DNA of 64,000 nt from an uncultured Clostridia bacterium. Its GTDB lineage: Bacteria; Bacillota; Clostridia; TANB77; UBA1234. The notes under the pieces are model-generated. The model saw only the letters and a list, made by a program, of their open reading frames with translations. It made no database searches and had not been told where the DNA came from. Positions 8,928 through 18,272 of the stretch are shown piece after piece. The DNA lies in assembly GCA_934132775.1 (NCBI GenBank), contig CAKPAA010000003.1, positions 48,601 to 112,600 of the forward strand, written 5' to 3'. Both the position numbers and the translations under genes were made by a program. The stretch's first letter is position 1. Each line of letters opens with the position of its first letter.

Positions 8928-9467
8928 ATGATTTCAACTATCAGTATTATTTGCTTTGATGTTGTTGTTTTCTTTTTGGTGGTAAAGTTTCTTGATGTAG
9001 TCCGTAATCACATGCTTTCAAATTCAATTAAAAAGAATATTTACCTGCCGATATTGAGATGCTTTCAGTACTGTGGTACGATATACGAACTGTTGGAAGC
9101 TTGGGCAATACAAGCTTCCGATTCAAAGATTACATATAATCCAAGTGATTTAATTGTGGTCAATAAAGTTCTGGAAGAACTTGAAGAAGCACTCGAAGAA
9201 ATTGGAGATTCAATAAGTTCCAGAGAGTTCTTCGAGAATTTCGATTACTATTATGCATTCTTTAAAGATAAGTTATTCAATTCTTTAAAGGACATAATGA
9301 AGCTTTCAGCGAATCTTCTTATTGAATCGCCTGAGATTTTCCTTTGCTTTAAAGCATTGAGTAAGACTCTTGCTGGAGTAAAAGTTTTTAACAATAACTT
9401 GATGCGATATGGTGACTATCTTGACAAGTCATACACACCCATCGACGACACGGCTTTTTATAAGTAA
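8928..9467 (+). CDS. Membrane-anchored orphan protein C1 (paralogue of C2)
   Basis: The protein has 179 residues. It begins with one transmembrane helix (MISTISIICFDVVVFFLVV), then a basic stretch, then an alpha-helical cytoplasmic or external domain. It is clearly related to the next gene: KKNIYLPI versus KKNVYSPI, IYELLEAW versus IYEGLERW, NPSDL versus DPNDL, YYAFFKDKLF versus FYNAFKNKLY, and SYTPIDD versus QYAPIKD near the end. I know no family. It has a GGAG ribosome site, and the next gene starts 31 bases after its stop. Confidence 0.7.
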   Translation: MISTISIICFDVVVFFLVVKFLDVVRNHMLSNSIKKNIYLPILRCFQYCGTIYELLEAWAIQASDSKITYNPSDLIVVNKVLEELEEALEEIGDSISSREFFENFDYYYAFFKDKLFNSLKDIMKLSANLLIESPEIFLCFKALSKTLAGVKVFNNNLMRYGDYLDKSYTPIDDTAFYK

Positions 9468-9498
9468 TTTTTATTACCAATAAAAGGAGGAAAAAAGC

Positions 9499-10011
9499 AT
9501 GACCATCTCTATCATCGCTATCATCGTTATCATTGCTTGTTTGATTTATGGTGCTGTCAGAGACCACGCTATCAAGAAAAATGTCTATTCTCCAATTATT
9601 CGGGCCTCGCGGTATGCCATTGAGATTTACGAAGGTCTCGAAAGATGGCTAAAATGGGCTGAAAAACCAGAAAGCAAATGTGATCCAAACGATTTGCAAG
9701 TAATTTCGCAAATGGTTGAAAACTTTAAATCAAACGTAATAGAAGTTAGAGATTCTTTAAAGACGTCAAATACGTCTCAGAATTTCACTTACTTCTATAA
9801 CGCTTTCAAAAATAAGCTCTACGGTCTTGTAAACCTTACGTTTAATTTACAAGGCAAAAGCATTGCTCAGAACTCAGAGCTTGAACAATGTGTTGAGCTC
9901 TGCTACAAAGTTATGGGCGAAGTCAGCAACTTCAATATTGGGTTGCAGAAATACGGTAAGCAGCTGAATTGTCAGTATGCCCCTATTAAAGACTACACCA
10001 TAAATAGGTAA
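9499..10011 (+). CDS. Membrane-anchored orphan protein C2 (paralogue of C1)
   Basis: The protein has 170 residues with the same layout as C1: an N-terminal helix (MTISIIAIIVIIACLIYGAV), then about 150 residues of predicted helix. The tandem pair has kept the architecture while most residues changed, so it is an old duplication or a two-subunit partner pair. The ribosome site is AAAAGGAGG. Arginine codons CGG and TCG/GCC-type codons mark it as different from household genes. No function is known to me. Confidence 0.7.
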   Translation: MTISIIAIIVIIACLIYGAVRDHAIKKNVYSPIIRASRYAIEIYEGLERWLKWAEKPESKCDPNDLQVISQMVENFKSNVIEVRDSLKTSNTSQNFTYFYNAFKNKLYGLVNLTFNLQGKSIAQNSELEQCVELCYKVMGEVSNFNIGLQKYGKQLNCQYAPIKDYTINR

Positions 10012-10054
10012 CCGCCATAACTACCTTAAAAAACAACGTTAAGGAGGTATCAGT

Positions 10055-10342
10055 ATGGAAAATGTGCACTCCACGCAGTATGAAATCCAATTTGGACGAC
10101 TGACCGTGAAAGTTGACACCAAGAAAAAAGACTGCCAAAATGTGCGCCCGCATTGTCACGTGTACATTTGTGATCACCAGATTGGTGAGATCTGGTTTGA
10201 TCCGATGGTAATGTTCAAAAATGACGAAATTCCTCCTGAGTTGCATACAGGGGAAGCATTTGATATTTTGGATGCTGTTGAGAATGAAAAAATGCCTCTG
10301 CTGGACGCATTTTTCCACAACAAGAAATACGGAGATGAATAA
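10055..10342 (+). CDS. Small soluble orphan protein C3
   Basis: The protein has 95 residues with no membrane helix. A His/Cys-containing centre, RPHCHVYICDHQIGEIWFDP, could bind metal or nucleic acid but proves nothing. It is the third gene of the operon, 43 bases after C2, with an AAGGAGG site. Codons CGA, CGC, CCG and CTG set it apart from its surroundings. A cytoplasmic partner of the two membrane proteins is a reasonable guess. Confidence 0.65.
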   Translation: MENVHSTQYEIQFGRLTVKVDTKKKDCQNVRPHCHVYICDHQIGEIWFDPMVMFKNDEIPPELHTGEAFDILDAVENEKMPLLDAFFHNKKYGDE

Positions 10343-10352
10343 CTAACTACAT

Positions 10353-10385
10353 AGCTATCTTGCATTTTGCGAGATAGCTTTTTTG
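10353..10385 (+). terminator. Rho-independent terminator of the C operon
   Basis: AGCTATCTTGC pairs with GCGAGATAGCT (one G-U), with a 5-base loop and a T6 run. Confidence 0.92.
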
Positions 10386-10500
10386 TATCTTGTTTCTATA
10401 ACTCTTTTGATAACAATTTTCATTTCAAATAATGACAAAGCCATTCTGTTATTGTATAATTAAATTTATAGTAATAAACAAATTTTGAAAGGATGATTTT

Positions 10501-11667
10501 ATGAAAAAAATACTACCACTATTTCTCACAATAATTTTAGTTTTGGGATTATCTGCTTGTAGTAATCAAGAAATTAACAATTCTAATTCAGACCCAAACA
10601 CTCCAATTACAAACCAAAATAACTCTAATTTATCTGGTGAAGATTCATCTTTAACTGATAATTTAGAATATGCACCGATTTTAAAAAATGTATCTGGTGA
10701 ATCTTACGTAAATCTTTCAAATACTTATCAACTTCAAGCAAAGCCTAATCCTAATATGTTAGGAAAACTATTTAAAACCGATGAAGAAATATTACCAACA
10801 AAGTTATATATGACAGACATAAATAAAGAAATATTTTACAAATCATCTAATGGAATTGATTATTCCATTCCTATTGAAAAATGTGATGATTCCAAAGACG
10901 AACGAATTGTTTTCTCTGACTGCAATATAGAATTTTATTTAAATATTCCGTATATAAAAGTTAACGATTCATTGATTAAGAATGGAGATTATGATAATGA
11001 AAGATACTTAGGAATTATGAATTCCTACTTACCAAATGAAATTATTTATAGAACTAATATAGATGATGATCCTGATACCATAGAATATTTAATAAGGTAT
11101 GATGTGTATGATCCAGGTGGCAATACAAAATCAGGTAAAGAAGTAATTATAGTGAATAATTTAACAGGACAAATAAAAGAAGCTGGAATATTAGTAAATG
11201 TCTGTGGAAATATATCTCCGTATAAAAATGTATTTTTTGTTGGAGAATTTGCCCGTGGAATAAATTTGAGTAATTTTTTTGATGAATATCTTGTATTGAG
11301 CTATTATATTTACAATGACACGACTAAGAAATTTGAAGAAGTGGATAATAAACTTGCAAATGGAGATAATTGGTTTGAAACATCTTCGAATGATTATTTT
11401 TATTCTATCAATGAGGAAACTATATCTAAATTAAAAGAATATCCATTCACTCTAAATCAAGATGTTGGTATTGTTAAAAGTGAAGGCAATTATTATAAAA
11501 CCCAATATGAATTGAATTTTGATTCACTAATTCCTAGTGATTTGACGTTGACAAAGGGTACAAAGCTTTATATCGTTGATATTTTAGATTCTTATGGCAA
11601 TGCTATTTGTAAAACAGAGGACGGCAAAACTATTCTGTTTGCAAGTTTTGCAGGAATCGTAAGCTAG
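10501..11667 (+). CDS. Lipoprotein of unknown function
   Basis: The 388-residue protein starts with a clear lipoprotein signal: MKKILPLFLTIILVLGLSAC with the lipobox LSAC, so it is anchored on the outer face of the membrane. An Asn/Ser-rich linker follows (residues 21-55), then a beta-rich body. The C-terminus has a small motif GTKLYIVDILDSYGNAICKT that looks like a repeat or SH3-like strand pattern. I recognise no family. It is preceded by TGACAA-16-TATAAT and an AAAGGATG site. Codons are native. Confidence 0.75.
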   Translation: MKKILPLFLTIILVLGLSACSNQEINNSNSDPNTPITNQNNSNLSGEDSSLTDNLEYAPILKNVSGESYVNLSNTYQLQAKPNPNMLGKLFKTDEEILPTKLYMTDINKEIFYKSSNGIDYSIPIEKCDDSKDERIVFSDCNIEFYLNIPYIKVNDSLIKNGDYDNERYLGIMNSYLPNEIIYRTNIDDDPDTIEYLIRYDVYDPGGNTKSGKEVIIVNNLTGQIKEAGILVNVCGNISPYKNVFFVGEFARGINLSNFFDEYLVLSYYIYNDTTKKFEEVDNKLANGDNWFETSSNDYFYSINEETISKLKEYPFTLNQDVGIVKSEGNYYKTQYELNFDSLIPSDLTLTKGTKLYIVDILDSYGNAICKTEDGKTILFASFAGIVS

Positions 11668-11819
11668 TTTAAACTTTTCAATTTAAAATAGATATATGAA
11701 TAGAAATATGGTTTTAAAGTATTAGTTAAAACTAGAAAATTAAAAATATTATTTTTAATAAATTTAAAATTTGCGAAGGTCAATTTAATAAATATAATTT
11801 TTGTACCAAAAATAAAATG

Positions 11820-11845
11820 GCTGTCTGAAAATGATTTCAGGCAGC
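11820..11845. terminator. Bidirectional terminator
   Basis: GCTGTCTGAAA pairs with TTTCAGGCAGC around ATGA, with T-rich tails on both strands. It lies between the convergent lipoprotein and deaminase genes. Confidence 0.85.
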
Positions 11846-11852
11846 TATTTCT

Positions 11853-12323
11853 TTAATAAATTGTTTTCTTATTTTTGGCATATTCATTAAAAAGTTCTAG
11901 GCACTCTTCTCTATCAAGTGCAGACAATTTAAGAATATTTTCATCTTTACAGCCATCATTTATAAATCTATAAATGAAGTCATCTCTGAATCCTATTTTT
12001 TCAGCATCTTCTGGTGTACAACCAAAATACACTTTTGATACATTTGCCCAAATTATTGCAGATAGGCACATTGGACAAGGGTAACCAGTAGCATACAAGA
12101 TACAGCCACTTAAATCATATGTACCAAGTTTTTTGCAAGCTTCACGAATTGCATTAACTTCTGCGTGTGCTGTTGGGTCATTATCTTTAAGCACTGAATT
12201 TGAAGAAACTGCAACTATATTTCCATCACTATCGATAACAGCAGCACCGAAAGGTCCTCCCCAATTTTTATTCATCGTCTCTCTTGCTCTCTCAATAGCC
12301 TTTTTCATTATTACGTCATTCAT
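11853..12323 (-). CDS. guaD: Guanine deaminase
   Basis: The 156-residue protein matches Bacillus subtilis GuaD in length and in blocks NWGGPFGAAV, NDPTAHAEVNAIR and YPCPMCLSAIIWA. The zinc ligands are the His of HAE and the two Cys of PCPMC; the Glu of HAE is the proton shuttle. It converts guanine to xanthine in purine salvage. A C-terminal FIYRFINDG resembles the domain-swapped tail of GuaD. The start chosen follows AAAGGAG; an in-frame upstream start includes that site and is less likely. It is a monocistronic unit. Confidence 0.9.
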   Translation of the reverse strand: MNDVIMKKAIERARETMNKNWGGPFGAAVIDSDGNIVAVSSNSVLKDNDPTAHAEVNAIREACKKLGTYDLSGCILYATGYPCPMCLSAIIWANVSKVYFGCTPEDAEKIGFRDDFIYRFINDGCKDENILKLSALDREECLELFNEYAKNKKTIY

Positions 12324-12567
12324 ATTTTTTCTCCTTTCAAACACCATAGTAGTGCAAAATACAGTTAGATTTTACCGTTATTTATTGAAGCTTGTCAATA
12401 CTAAGTAAAAATAGACTCAATTGTAAATTTATTCATAAAGAACTCCTTTTTAACTAATCTATAAAATTTCCAGAGCTTATTCTACTACCGTTTGAAATTT
12501 ATGTCAACATAAATGTGTTTTTCTTCTTCTCTTCTTTTTGGCATCCAATTTCTACTCGCATACCATT

Positions 12568-12858
12568 TTAATGATTTTTGTAATATACAAGCATTATAAT
12601 ATATAATAAGGCTGTAAGTAAAAATATACTTGCGTATATATAATATTTTTCAGCTTTATTTTCAAAGTTTCTAACTAATACAATTCTTTTTATTAGATTT
12701 ATCAAAGCCTTGCAAAATGCGTAAATAAATAGAAATAAAGACCTAGAAATAAATGCAAAAATTACTCTTAAAGACCACTTTAATGTACTAAAATTTGTTA
12801 TTACTTTTTTAGTGTTAAAATATATTTGTTTAATTTTCTTTTGAGTTGTTTCTTGCAC
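12568..12858 (-). CDS. Small membrane protein, GTG start
   Basis: The 96-residue basic protein has two hydrophobic segments (about residues 28-52 and 72-92) and reads as a two-helix membrane protein. The GTG start follows AAAGGGG by 8 bases. Codons are native and there are no neighbours in the same unit. Unknown function. Confidence 0.55.
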   Translation of the reverse strand: MQETTQKKIKQIYFNTKKVITNFSTLKWSLRVIFAFISRSLFLFIYAFCKALINLIKRIVLVRNFENKAEKYYIYASIFLLTALLYIIMLVYYKNH

Positions 12859-13037
12859 TTCAAATGCCCCTTTGGTAAACTAAAATTGTTATAACTGCTT
12901 TATTTAATTATAATAACCAGTTTAATTTATAAATATCCAAATGTGATTTTATAGCACTTTACTAAATATTTTATTTTTGCATCAAGTTAAGGTTTTCTAC
13001 ATAATACCCGAACACAACATATTTTGAACATAAAAAA

Positions 13038-13072
13038 TCCTCAAACATCAAATAAATCTCAATGTTTGAGGA
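13038..13072 (-). terminator. Terminator
   Basis: TCCTCAAACAT and ATGTTTGAGGA form an 11-bp stem, and on the minus strand a T6 run follows. It ends the repeat-tailed gene. Confidence 0.88.
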
Positions 13073-13127
13073 ATGCTCTCATTATCACTATAAGCTTTAT
13101 AAATTACTATATCATCTTAGTATTTAC

Positions 13128-13961
13128 TTATTTCTTTGTACCAAACATATTTTTAAAAGTACCTTTTATGTCGATATCTTGCATTAAGAAGCCTTTCAAA
13201 TCAATATCTTTGCTCCAAATACCCAAATCAACGTCCTGTGTCCAAAAACCTAAGTCAACATCTTTTGTCCAGAATCCCAAATCTACATCTTGTAATAAAA
13301 ATCCTTTTAAATCTATTTGCTTGAATAAAATACTCTTTAACTTTGACGATGAAGACACCAACGATACCTCTTTTGGCATTGTCGCAAAAGTTTTCACTTG
13401 CTCATTCTTTGTTTCTTTTAGCACATCTGACATTTTATATATCTTCTTTTCACTTTTCTTAGTTTTATACTCTCTAATTTCAGCATTTGCCTTTTCTCTT
13501 GCCTCATTCCAAGATGGAGAGGTTTCGTATACATTATTAACAATATTGCAAGGCTTAGCAAGTGGATTTTCAACATTTACACCCTTGTTTGACTCAAATG
13601 CCATTCCGTGAACTGGTGTTGTGCACATTTCTGTATAGTTATACACTTTACTATTTAAAGCGTTTACTTCTTTATTCACAAGCGGTCTAAATAGTCCATC
13701 TGTAACAAAGTTAACGTCAACATTTTTGTTTTCTAATTTAATGTCATCTAAAATTACTCCTGAGCCAAATACTGTATCACTAAATGCGATATTTCCGCTA
13801 ATTTTGTTCATTGAATTTTCTACATTAGTTGGAGCACCATACACTTCTTTTGCTTTTTCAATAGTTTTTTCTGATATCAATGGATTTTTATAAAACGTAT
13901 TTGTTTCAAGCTCTCTATTCAATTCTTTTATTAAATTTTGTCTATCTGCATCTGTGAACAA
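13128..13961 (-). CDS. Unknown protein with short aspartate-rich tail repeats, TTG start
   Basis: The protein has 277 residues. The first 210 are of no family I know. Residues about 215-270 are a string of 9-10-residue units in the order A-B-B-B-A: IDLKGFLLQD, VDLGFWTKD, VDLGFWTQD, VDLGIWSKD, IDLKGFLMQD. The period and the D-L-G pattern recall pentapeptide-type or beta-solenoid repeats. The start is TTG after AAAGGGGTGAG; no ATG is available nearby. It is transcribed alone and lies just downstream of clpC with its own terminator. Confidence 0.6.
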   Translation of the reverse strand: MFTDADRQNLIKELNRELETNTFYKNPLISEKTIEKAKEVYGAPTNVENSMNKISGNIAFSDTVFGSGVILDDIKLENKNVDVNFVTDGLFRPLVNKEVNALNSKVYNYTEMCTTPVHGMAFESNKGVNVENPLAKPCNIVNNVYETSPSWNEAREKANAEIREYKTKKSEKKIYKMSDVLKETKNEQVKTFATMPKEVSLVSSSSKLKSILFKQIDLKGFLLQDVDLGFWTKDVDLGFWTQDVDLGIWSKDIDLKGFLMQDIDIKGTFKNMFGTKK

Positions 13962-14067
13962 CCTAAACTCACCCCTTTTATCTCTTGTACTCTTTTATTG
14001 TATTACTTAATTTATTTTATTTCAATTACATTTTAGTTACAAATATGTTACAAATATATTACAGCAA

Positions 14068-14099
14068 AAGAGGCAAAAATATTTGAATTTCCGCCTCTT
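14068..14099 (-). terminator. Terminator of the clpC operon
   Basis: AAGAGGC and GCCTCTT form a 7-bp stem with an 18-base loop. On the minus strand the stem ends in CTCTTTT. A longer T-run lies on the plus side, so it may act in both directions. Confidence 0.7.
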
Positions 14100-14105
14100 C
14101 TTTTT

Positions 14106-16532
14106 TTACTTCTTAACTTCTACCTTTACTTCGTCTTTATCGTAATCCATAATAACTTTGTCGCCATCTTTTATCTTGCCATCTAGTAAGTTTTCTGCTA
14201 ATTTATCTTCAACTAATGATTGAATTGCTCTTCTTAATGGACGTGCACCATACAATGGGTCAAAGCCTTTTTTAGCAATATATTTCTTCATCTTTTCGGT
14301 TACTTCTACTTTTATATCTCTTTCTGCCAAACGACCAGTAGCTGCATTTAGCATTAAATCTACTATCTTTTCAATTTCTTTTTCATCTAATTGTTTAAAT
14401 ACAATAATCTCATCTACTCTGTTTAAGAACTCTGGTCTGAATTGTCTTTTCAATTCTGTCATAACTTCATTCTTAATATCTTCGTAGTTTTTCTCTTTAT
14501 TTTCAGTGCCATTAAATCCAATAGCTTTGTGTTCTGTAATGCTTCTAGCACCAACATTTGAGGTCATTATAATTACTGTATTTTTGAAGTCTACTGTTCT
14601 GCCTTGTGAATCTGTAAGCCTACCATCTTCAAGAATTTGAAGTAATATATTGAAAACATCTGGATGTGCTTTTTCAATTTCATCAAACAAGATAACTGAA
14701 TAAGGTTTTCTTCTAACTTTTTCTGTTAGTTGACCTCCTTCTTCGTATCCAACGTATCCTGGAGGTGAACCAATTAACTTAGCAACAGTATGTTTCTCCA
14801 TATATTCAGACATATCAATTCTTATCATAGCATTTTCATCGCCAAATAAGCATTCCGCAAGTGCTTTACAAGTTTCTGTTTTACCAACACCTGTTGGACC
14901 TAAGAAAATAAACGAACCTATTGGTCTCTTTGGATCTTTTAAACCAACTCTACCTCTACGTATAGCTTTACTTACAGCTGTTATTGCATCATCTTGACCT
15001 ATAACCCTCTTATGAAGTTCAGCTTCTAGTTTTCTTAGCTTTTCTGTTTCTGCCTCAGTTAGTTTACTAACTGGAATATTAGTCCATTTTGCAACAACTT
15101 CTGCAATATCATTCTCAGTTACTGATGTTGTTGCAAGTTGATTTTTTTGCTCCCATTCTTGTTTTACTTTTTCTAATTTTTCTTTTTCTTTTTGTTCCTT
15201 ATCTCTTAACTTAGCAGCTTTTTCAAAGTCTTGTTTATTTATTGCGTCTTCTTTTTCTTTCTTCAACTCATCTATTTTATCTTCAATTTTCTTTACCTCT
15301 TTTGGAGCTGTTAAAGAAGCAAGTTTTACTTTTGATGCAGCTTCATCCATCAAGTCAATTGCTTTATCTGGCAAATATCTATCATTTATATATCTTGAAG
15401 ATAAGTCTACGGCTGCTTTCACAGCTTCATCCGTAATTTTTACTTTATGATGTGCTTCATATTTATCTCTTATTCCCATAAGTATTTGAATAGTTTCATC
15501 GTGGGTTGGTTCACCAACAATAACAGGTTGAAATCTTCTTTCAAGTGCTGCGTCTTTCTCAATATACTTTCTATATTCATTTAAAGTAGTTGCACCGATA
15601 ACTTGAATTTCTGCTCTTGCAAGCAAAGGTTTCAAAATATTTGCTGCATCAATAGCACCCTCAGCAGCACCTGCACCAACTATCGTATGAATCTCATCTA
15701 TAAACAAAATTACATTGCCTACTTTTTTAATTTCTTGCAAACATTTCTTTAAACGTTCCTCAAAATCGCCCCTATACTTTGCACCAGCAACCATTGATGA
15801 AACGTCAAGTGTAACAACTCTTTTATTCCTTAAATTTTCTGGTACTTCACCTGCCACAATTTTTTCTGCCAATCCTTCTGCCACAGCAGTTTTACCAACA
15901 CCAGGTTCACCAATAAGACAAGGGTTATTTTTAGTTCTTCTACTTAATATTTGAATAATTCTCTCTATTTCGCTAGCTCTACCTATAATTGGATCTAGCT
16001 TTCCCTCCGAAGCCTCATTAGTCAAATCTTTACCAAATTGATTCAAAGTTGGAGTTTGATTATTTGTTTGTTTTTTATATCCATTGCTGTTCATTCCCTC
16101 ATCTGATAAAGTCTTTATAAGGTCAGAAAACAACTTTTGAATATCAACCCCAAGTTCAATAATTATTCTTGAAGCAACACTATCTCCTTCTTTCATAATT
16201 CCAAGTAGCAAATGTTCTGTTCCTATATAGTTATTATTCAAACGTTTTGCTTCGAGAAAACTAATCTCAAAAACTCTCTTTGTTCTTGGAGTGAAGCCCT
16301 CTGGCAACTCATTTAAAGGTTCATCTCTTCCGATTAGTTCTTCAATCAAATCAATAACCTTTTCTTCTGTTATACCTTGTTCGCTCAACACTTTATACGC
16401 AAGTCCGCTATTCTCTCTAAGAAGTCCACAAAGTAAATGTTCTGTGCCAACATAATTATGACCTAATTCTGCTGCAACCTCTTGAGAATAAGCAATTGCC
16501 TTTTCTGCTCTGTTTGTAAATTTATACATCAT
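14106..16532 (-). CDS. clpC: ATP-dependent unfoldase ClpC
   Basis: At 808 residues it has the full ClpC layout: two N-terminal repeats (YKFTNRAEKAIAYSQEV, GTEHLLCGLL, then GTEHLLLGIM), the first AAA domain with Walker A GEPGVGKT near residue 210, and a middle coiled-coil containing a UVR-like DAINKQDFEKAAKLRDKE. The second AAA domain has GPTGVGKT near residue 545, and a C-terminal D2-small domain follows. It unfolds arginine-phosphorylated or adaptor-bound proteins and feeds them to ClpP. It is the last gene of the ctsR-mcsA-mcsB-clpC operon and is under CtsR control. Confidence 0.97.
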   Translation of the reverse strand: MMYKFTNRAEKAIAYSQEVAAELGHNYVGTEHLLCGLLRENSGLAYKVLSEQGITEEKVIDLIEELIGRDEPLNELPEGFTPRTKRVFEISFLEAKRLNNNYIGTEHLLLGIMKEGDSVASRIIIELGVDIQKLFSDLIKTLSDEGMNSNGYKKQTNNQTPTLNQFGKDLTNEASEGKLDPIIGRASEIERIIQILSRRTKNNPCLIGEPGVGKTAVAEGLAEKIVAGEVPENLRNKRVVTLDVSSMVAGAKYRGDFEERLKKCLQEIKKVGNVILFIDEIHTIVGAGAAEGAIDAANILKPLLARAEIQVIGATTLNEYRKYIEKDAALERRFQPVIVGEPTHDETIQILMGIRDKYEAHHKVKITDEAVKAAVDLSSRYINDRYLPDKAIDLMDEAASKVKLASLTAPKEVKKIEDKIDELKKEKEDAINKQDFEKAAKLRDKEQKEKEKLEKVKQEWEQKNQLATTSVTENDIAEVVAKWTNIPVSKLTEAETEKLRKLEAELHKRVIGQDDAITAVSKAIRRGRVGLKDPKRPIGSFIFLGPTGVGKTETCKALAECLFGDENAMIRIDMSEYMEKHTVAKLIGSPPGYVGYEEGGQLTEKVRRKPYSVILFDEIEKAHPDVFNILLQILEDGRLTDSQGRTVDFKNTVIIMTSNVGARSITEHKAIGFNGTENKEKNYEDIKNEVMTELKRQFRPEFLNRVDEIIVFKQLDEKEIEKIVDLMLNAATGRLAERDIKVEVTEKMKKYIAKKGFDPLYGARPLRRAIQSLVEDKLAENLLDGKIKDGDKVIMDYDKDEVKVEVKK

Positions 16533-16545
16533 ATCTCATCACCTC

Positions 16546-17547
16546 TTATTTATCTATTATCATCTTTATAAGTTCAGCCCTTTTAATATCTCTTTCCTTA
16601 GGGCCAAGCATTTCTTTGCAACACTTTTGCAGTGTCGCAGGCTTTGCAATAATTGAAATTTCATTGACTTTCTCGGAATCGATATTTTTAATTATTCCCA
16701 TATCAACTCCAAGTTTAACCATAGAAACTAATTTTGCGCATTCATCATAACTTAATTTTCTAGCATTAGATAAAATCCCATAGTCTCTGCAAACTCTGTC
16801 TTCAAAATCTATGCCCTTTGTTTTTAAATATTCTCTTGCATTTCTTTCTTGTTCTATAATCTTTTGCGTAATTGACTTCACACTATTAATTATTTCCTCA
16901 TTTGTAACACCTAAACTTACTTTATTAGAAACTTGATACATATCTCCGACAGCCTCAGAGCCTTCACCGTAAACTCCTCTTACGTCAAGATTTACCTTGT
17001 TCACAACATCAAGCACTCTGCCAATTCTTCCAGTAATTCTTAAAGCCGGTAAATGTAACATAACAGAGGCCCTTAAACCTGTTCCAACATTTGTTGGACA
17101 AGTTGTTAAATATCCATACAAATCGCTGTAAGCATATTCAACTTTTTCGGAAATTTTCTTATCAATATCCTCTGCAATTTTTAAAGTTTTTTCGAGTTCT
17201 AATCCAGGTTTCATCGCCTGTATTCGAATGTGGTCCTCCTCATTTATCATAACGCAGATTTCCTCATCAGCATTTAATAGAAGTCCCGTGCCATCTATAT
17301 TAAGAATATCCCTACTAATTATGTGTTTCTCAACCAGACTATTTTGCATAAGTTCATCCAAATCATCTAATCTAATAAACTTCAACTCAGGTACAATATT
17401 ATTATTCTTAAAAATATCTAAAACCTTTTCCGCATCTTCCTTTGTTGCGACACTGTTAAACTTATGACCAGCAATATTTCTTGCAAATCTAATTCTAGTG
17501 CTAACAACAACATCACCCTCAGGTCCATTTTCAAAATACCAACTCAT
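16546..17547 (-). CDS. mcsB: Protein-arginine kinase McsB
   Basis: The 333-residue protein is a phosphagen-kinase fold: VVVSTRIRFARNIAGHKF near residue 15, CPTNVGTGLRASVMLHLP near 170, and the ATP-binding arginine clusters. It phosphorylates arginines on CtsR and on damaged proteins, marking them for ClpCP. The start at MSWYFENGPEGD follows AGGTGAG; a longer frame overlapping mcsA is less likely. It begins 4 bases after the mcsA stop, so the two are translationally coupled. Confidence 0.96.
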   Translation of the reverse strand: MSWYFENGPEGDVVVSTRIRFARNIAGHKFNSVATKEDAEKVLDIFKNNNIVPELKFIRLDDLDELMQNSLVEKHIISRDILNIDGTGLLLNADEEICVMINEEDHIRIQAMKPGLELEKTLKIAEDIDKKISEKVEYAYSDLYGYLTTCPTNVGTGLRASVMLHLPALRITGRIGRVLDVVNKVNLDVRGVYGEGSEAVGDMYQVSNKVSLGVTNEEIINSVKSITQKIIEQERNAREYLKTKGIDFEDRVCRDYGILSNARKLSYDECAKLVSMVKLGVDMGIIKNIDSEKVNEISIIAKPATLQKCCKEMLGPKERDIKRAELIKMIIDK

Positions 17548-17551
17548 TAAA

Positions 17552-18085
17552 TTACTCACCTCTTTCTTTTTCATCTAATGTTTTCTCTAACTTTTTAATC
17601 TTATCACGAAGGATTGCCGCTTGTTCATAGTCCTCGCACTTAATACAATTATTCAACTTTTCTTTTAATTCTGTTATTTCTTCTTTAACCGTTTTCTTTT
17701 TAGTTTTTGTCTTAACTGCAACAGTATGAGGTCTTTCCTCTTCAATGTGTCTATTGCTACCGTGCAATTTTTTAATAACATTATCTAAACGTCTATTGAA
17801 AACTCTGTAACAATTCTCACATCCCAACATTCCATTCTTAGCAAAATCATCATATTTCATTCCACAAGCATCACAAACTAATCCATCTGAAACCTCAAAA
17901 GGCTTTACCAATGCTGGTTCAGCAAAGAATGATGAAAAAATATCATCAAATCCAAATTTAAAATTCATATTAAGTTTCATCTTGCTTGCACATCTTTCAC
18001 ACAAGTATATTTCCTCTTTGTTGCCATTTATTATCTGTGTATACTTCACATTTGCTTCATTTTCACCACAATTTTGACATAACAT
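17552..18085 (-). CDS. mcsA: McsA, zinc-finger activator of McsB
   Basis: The 177-residue protein has four CxxC pairs: CQNCGENEA, CERCASKM, CDACGMKYDD and CENCYRVF. This is the McsA zinc-binding pattern. A C-terminal UVR domain follows (EKLNNCIKCEDYEQAAILRD). It activates McsB and binds CtsR. ATG follows AGGAG by 8 bases; an in-frame GTG three codons upstream overlaps the ribosome site. Confidence 0.95.
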   Translation of the reverse strand: MLCQNCGENEANVKYTQIINGNKEEIYLCERCASKMKLNMNFKFGFDDIFSSFFAEPALVKPFEVSDGLVCDACGMKYDDFAKNGMLGCENCYRVFNRRLDNVIKKLHGSNRHIEEERPHTVAVKTKTKKKTVKEEITELKEKLNNCIKCEDYEQAAILRDKIKKLEKTLDEKERGE

Positions 18086-18272
18086 AATTATCACTCCTAA
18101 CCATATAAATTCTTATAATATCTAAACTAAGCCCAATTAAAAAATCTTACATATACTTTCTAATTGAATTAAAATATCTCACACACCAAATTTTCAAAGT
18201 ATTACATATAAATTCATATTTATAACAGCTATACATCGTAAGCCTAAACATTTGTCAATATTTATAAGTAAA

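Noticed and set aside
13024..13611. A 195-codon plus-strand open frame
   Set aside because: It overlaps the repeat-tailed minus-strand gene; its repeated KSTSCVQKP-like units are the reverse of that gene's repeats, and it has no ribosome site.
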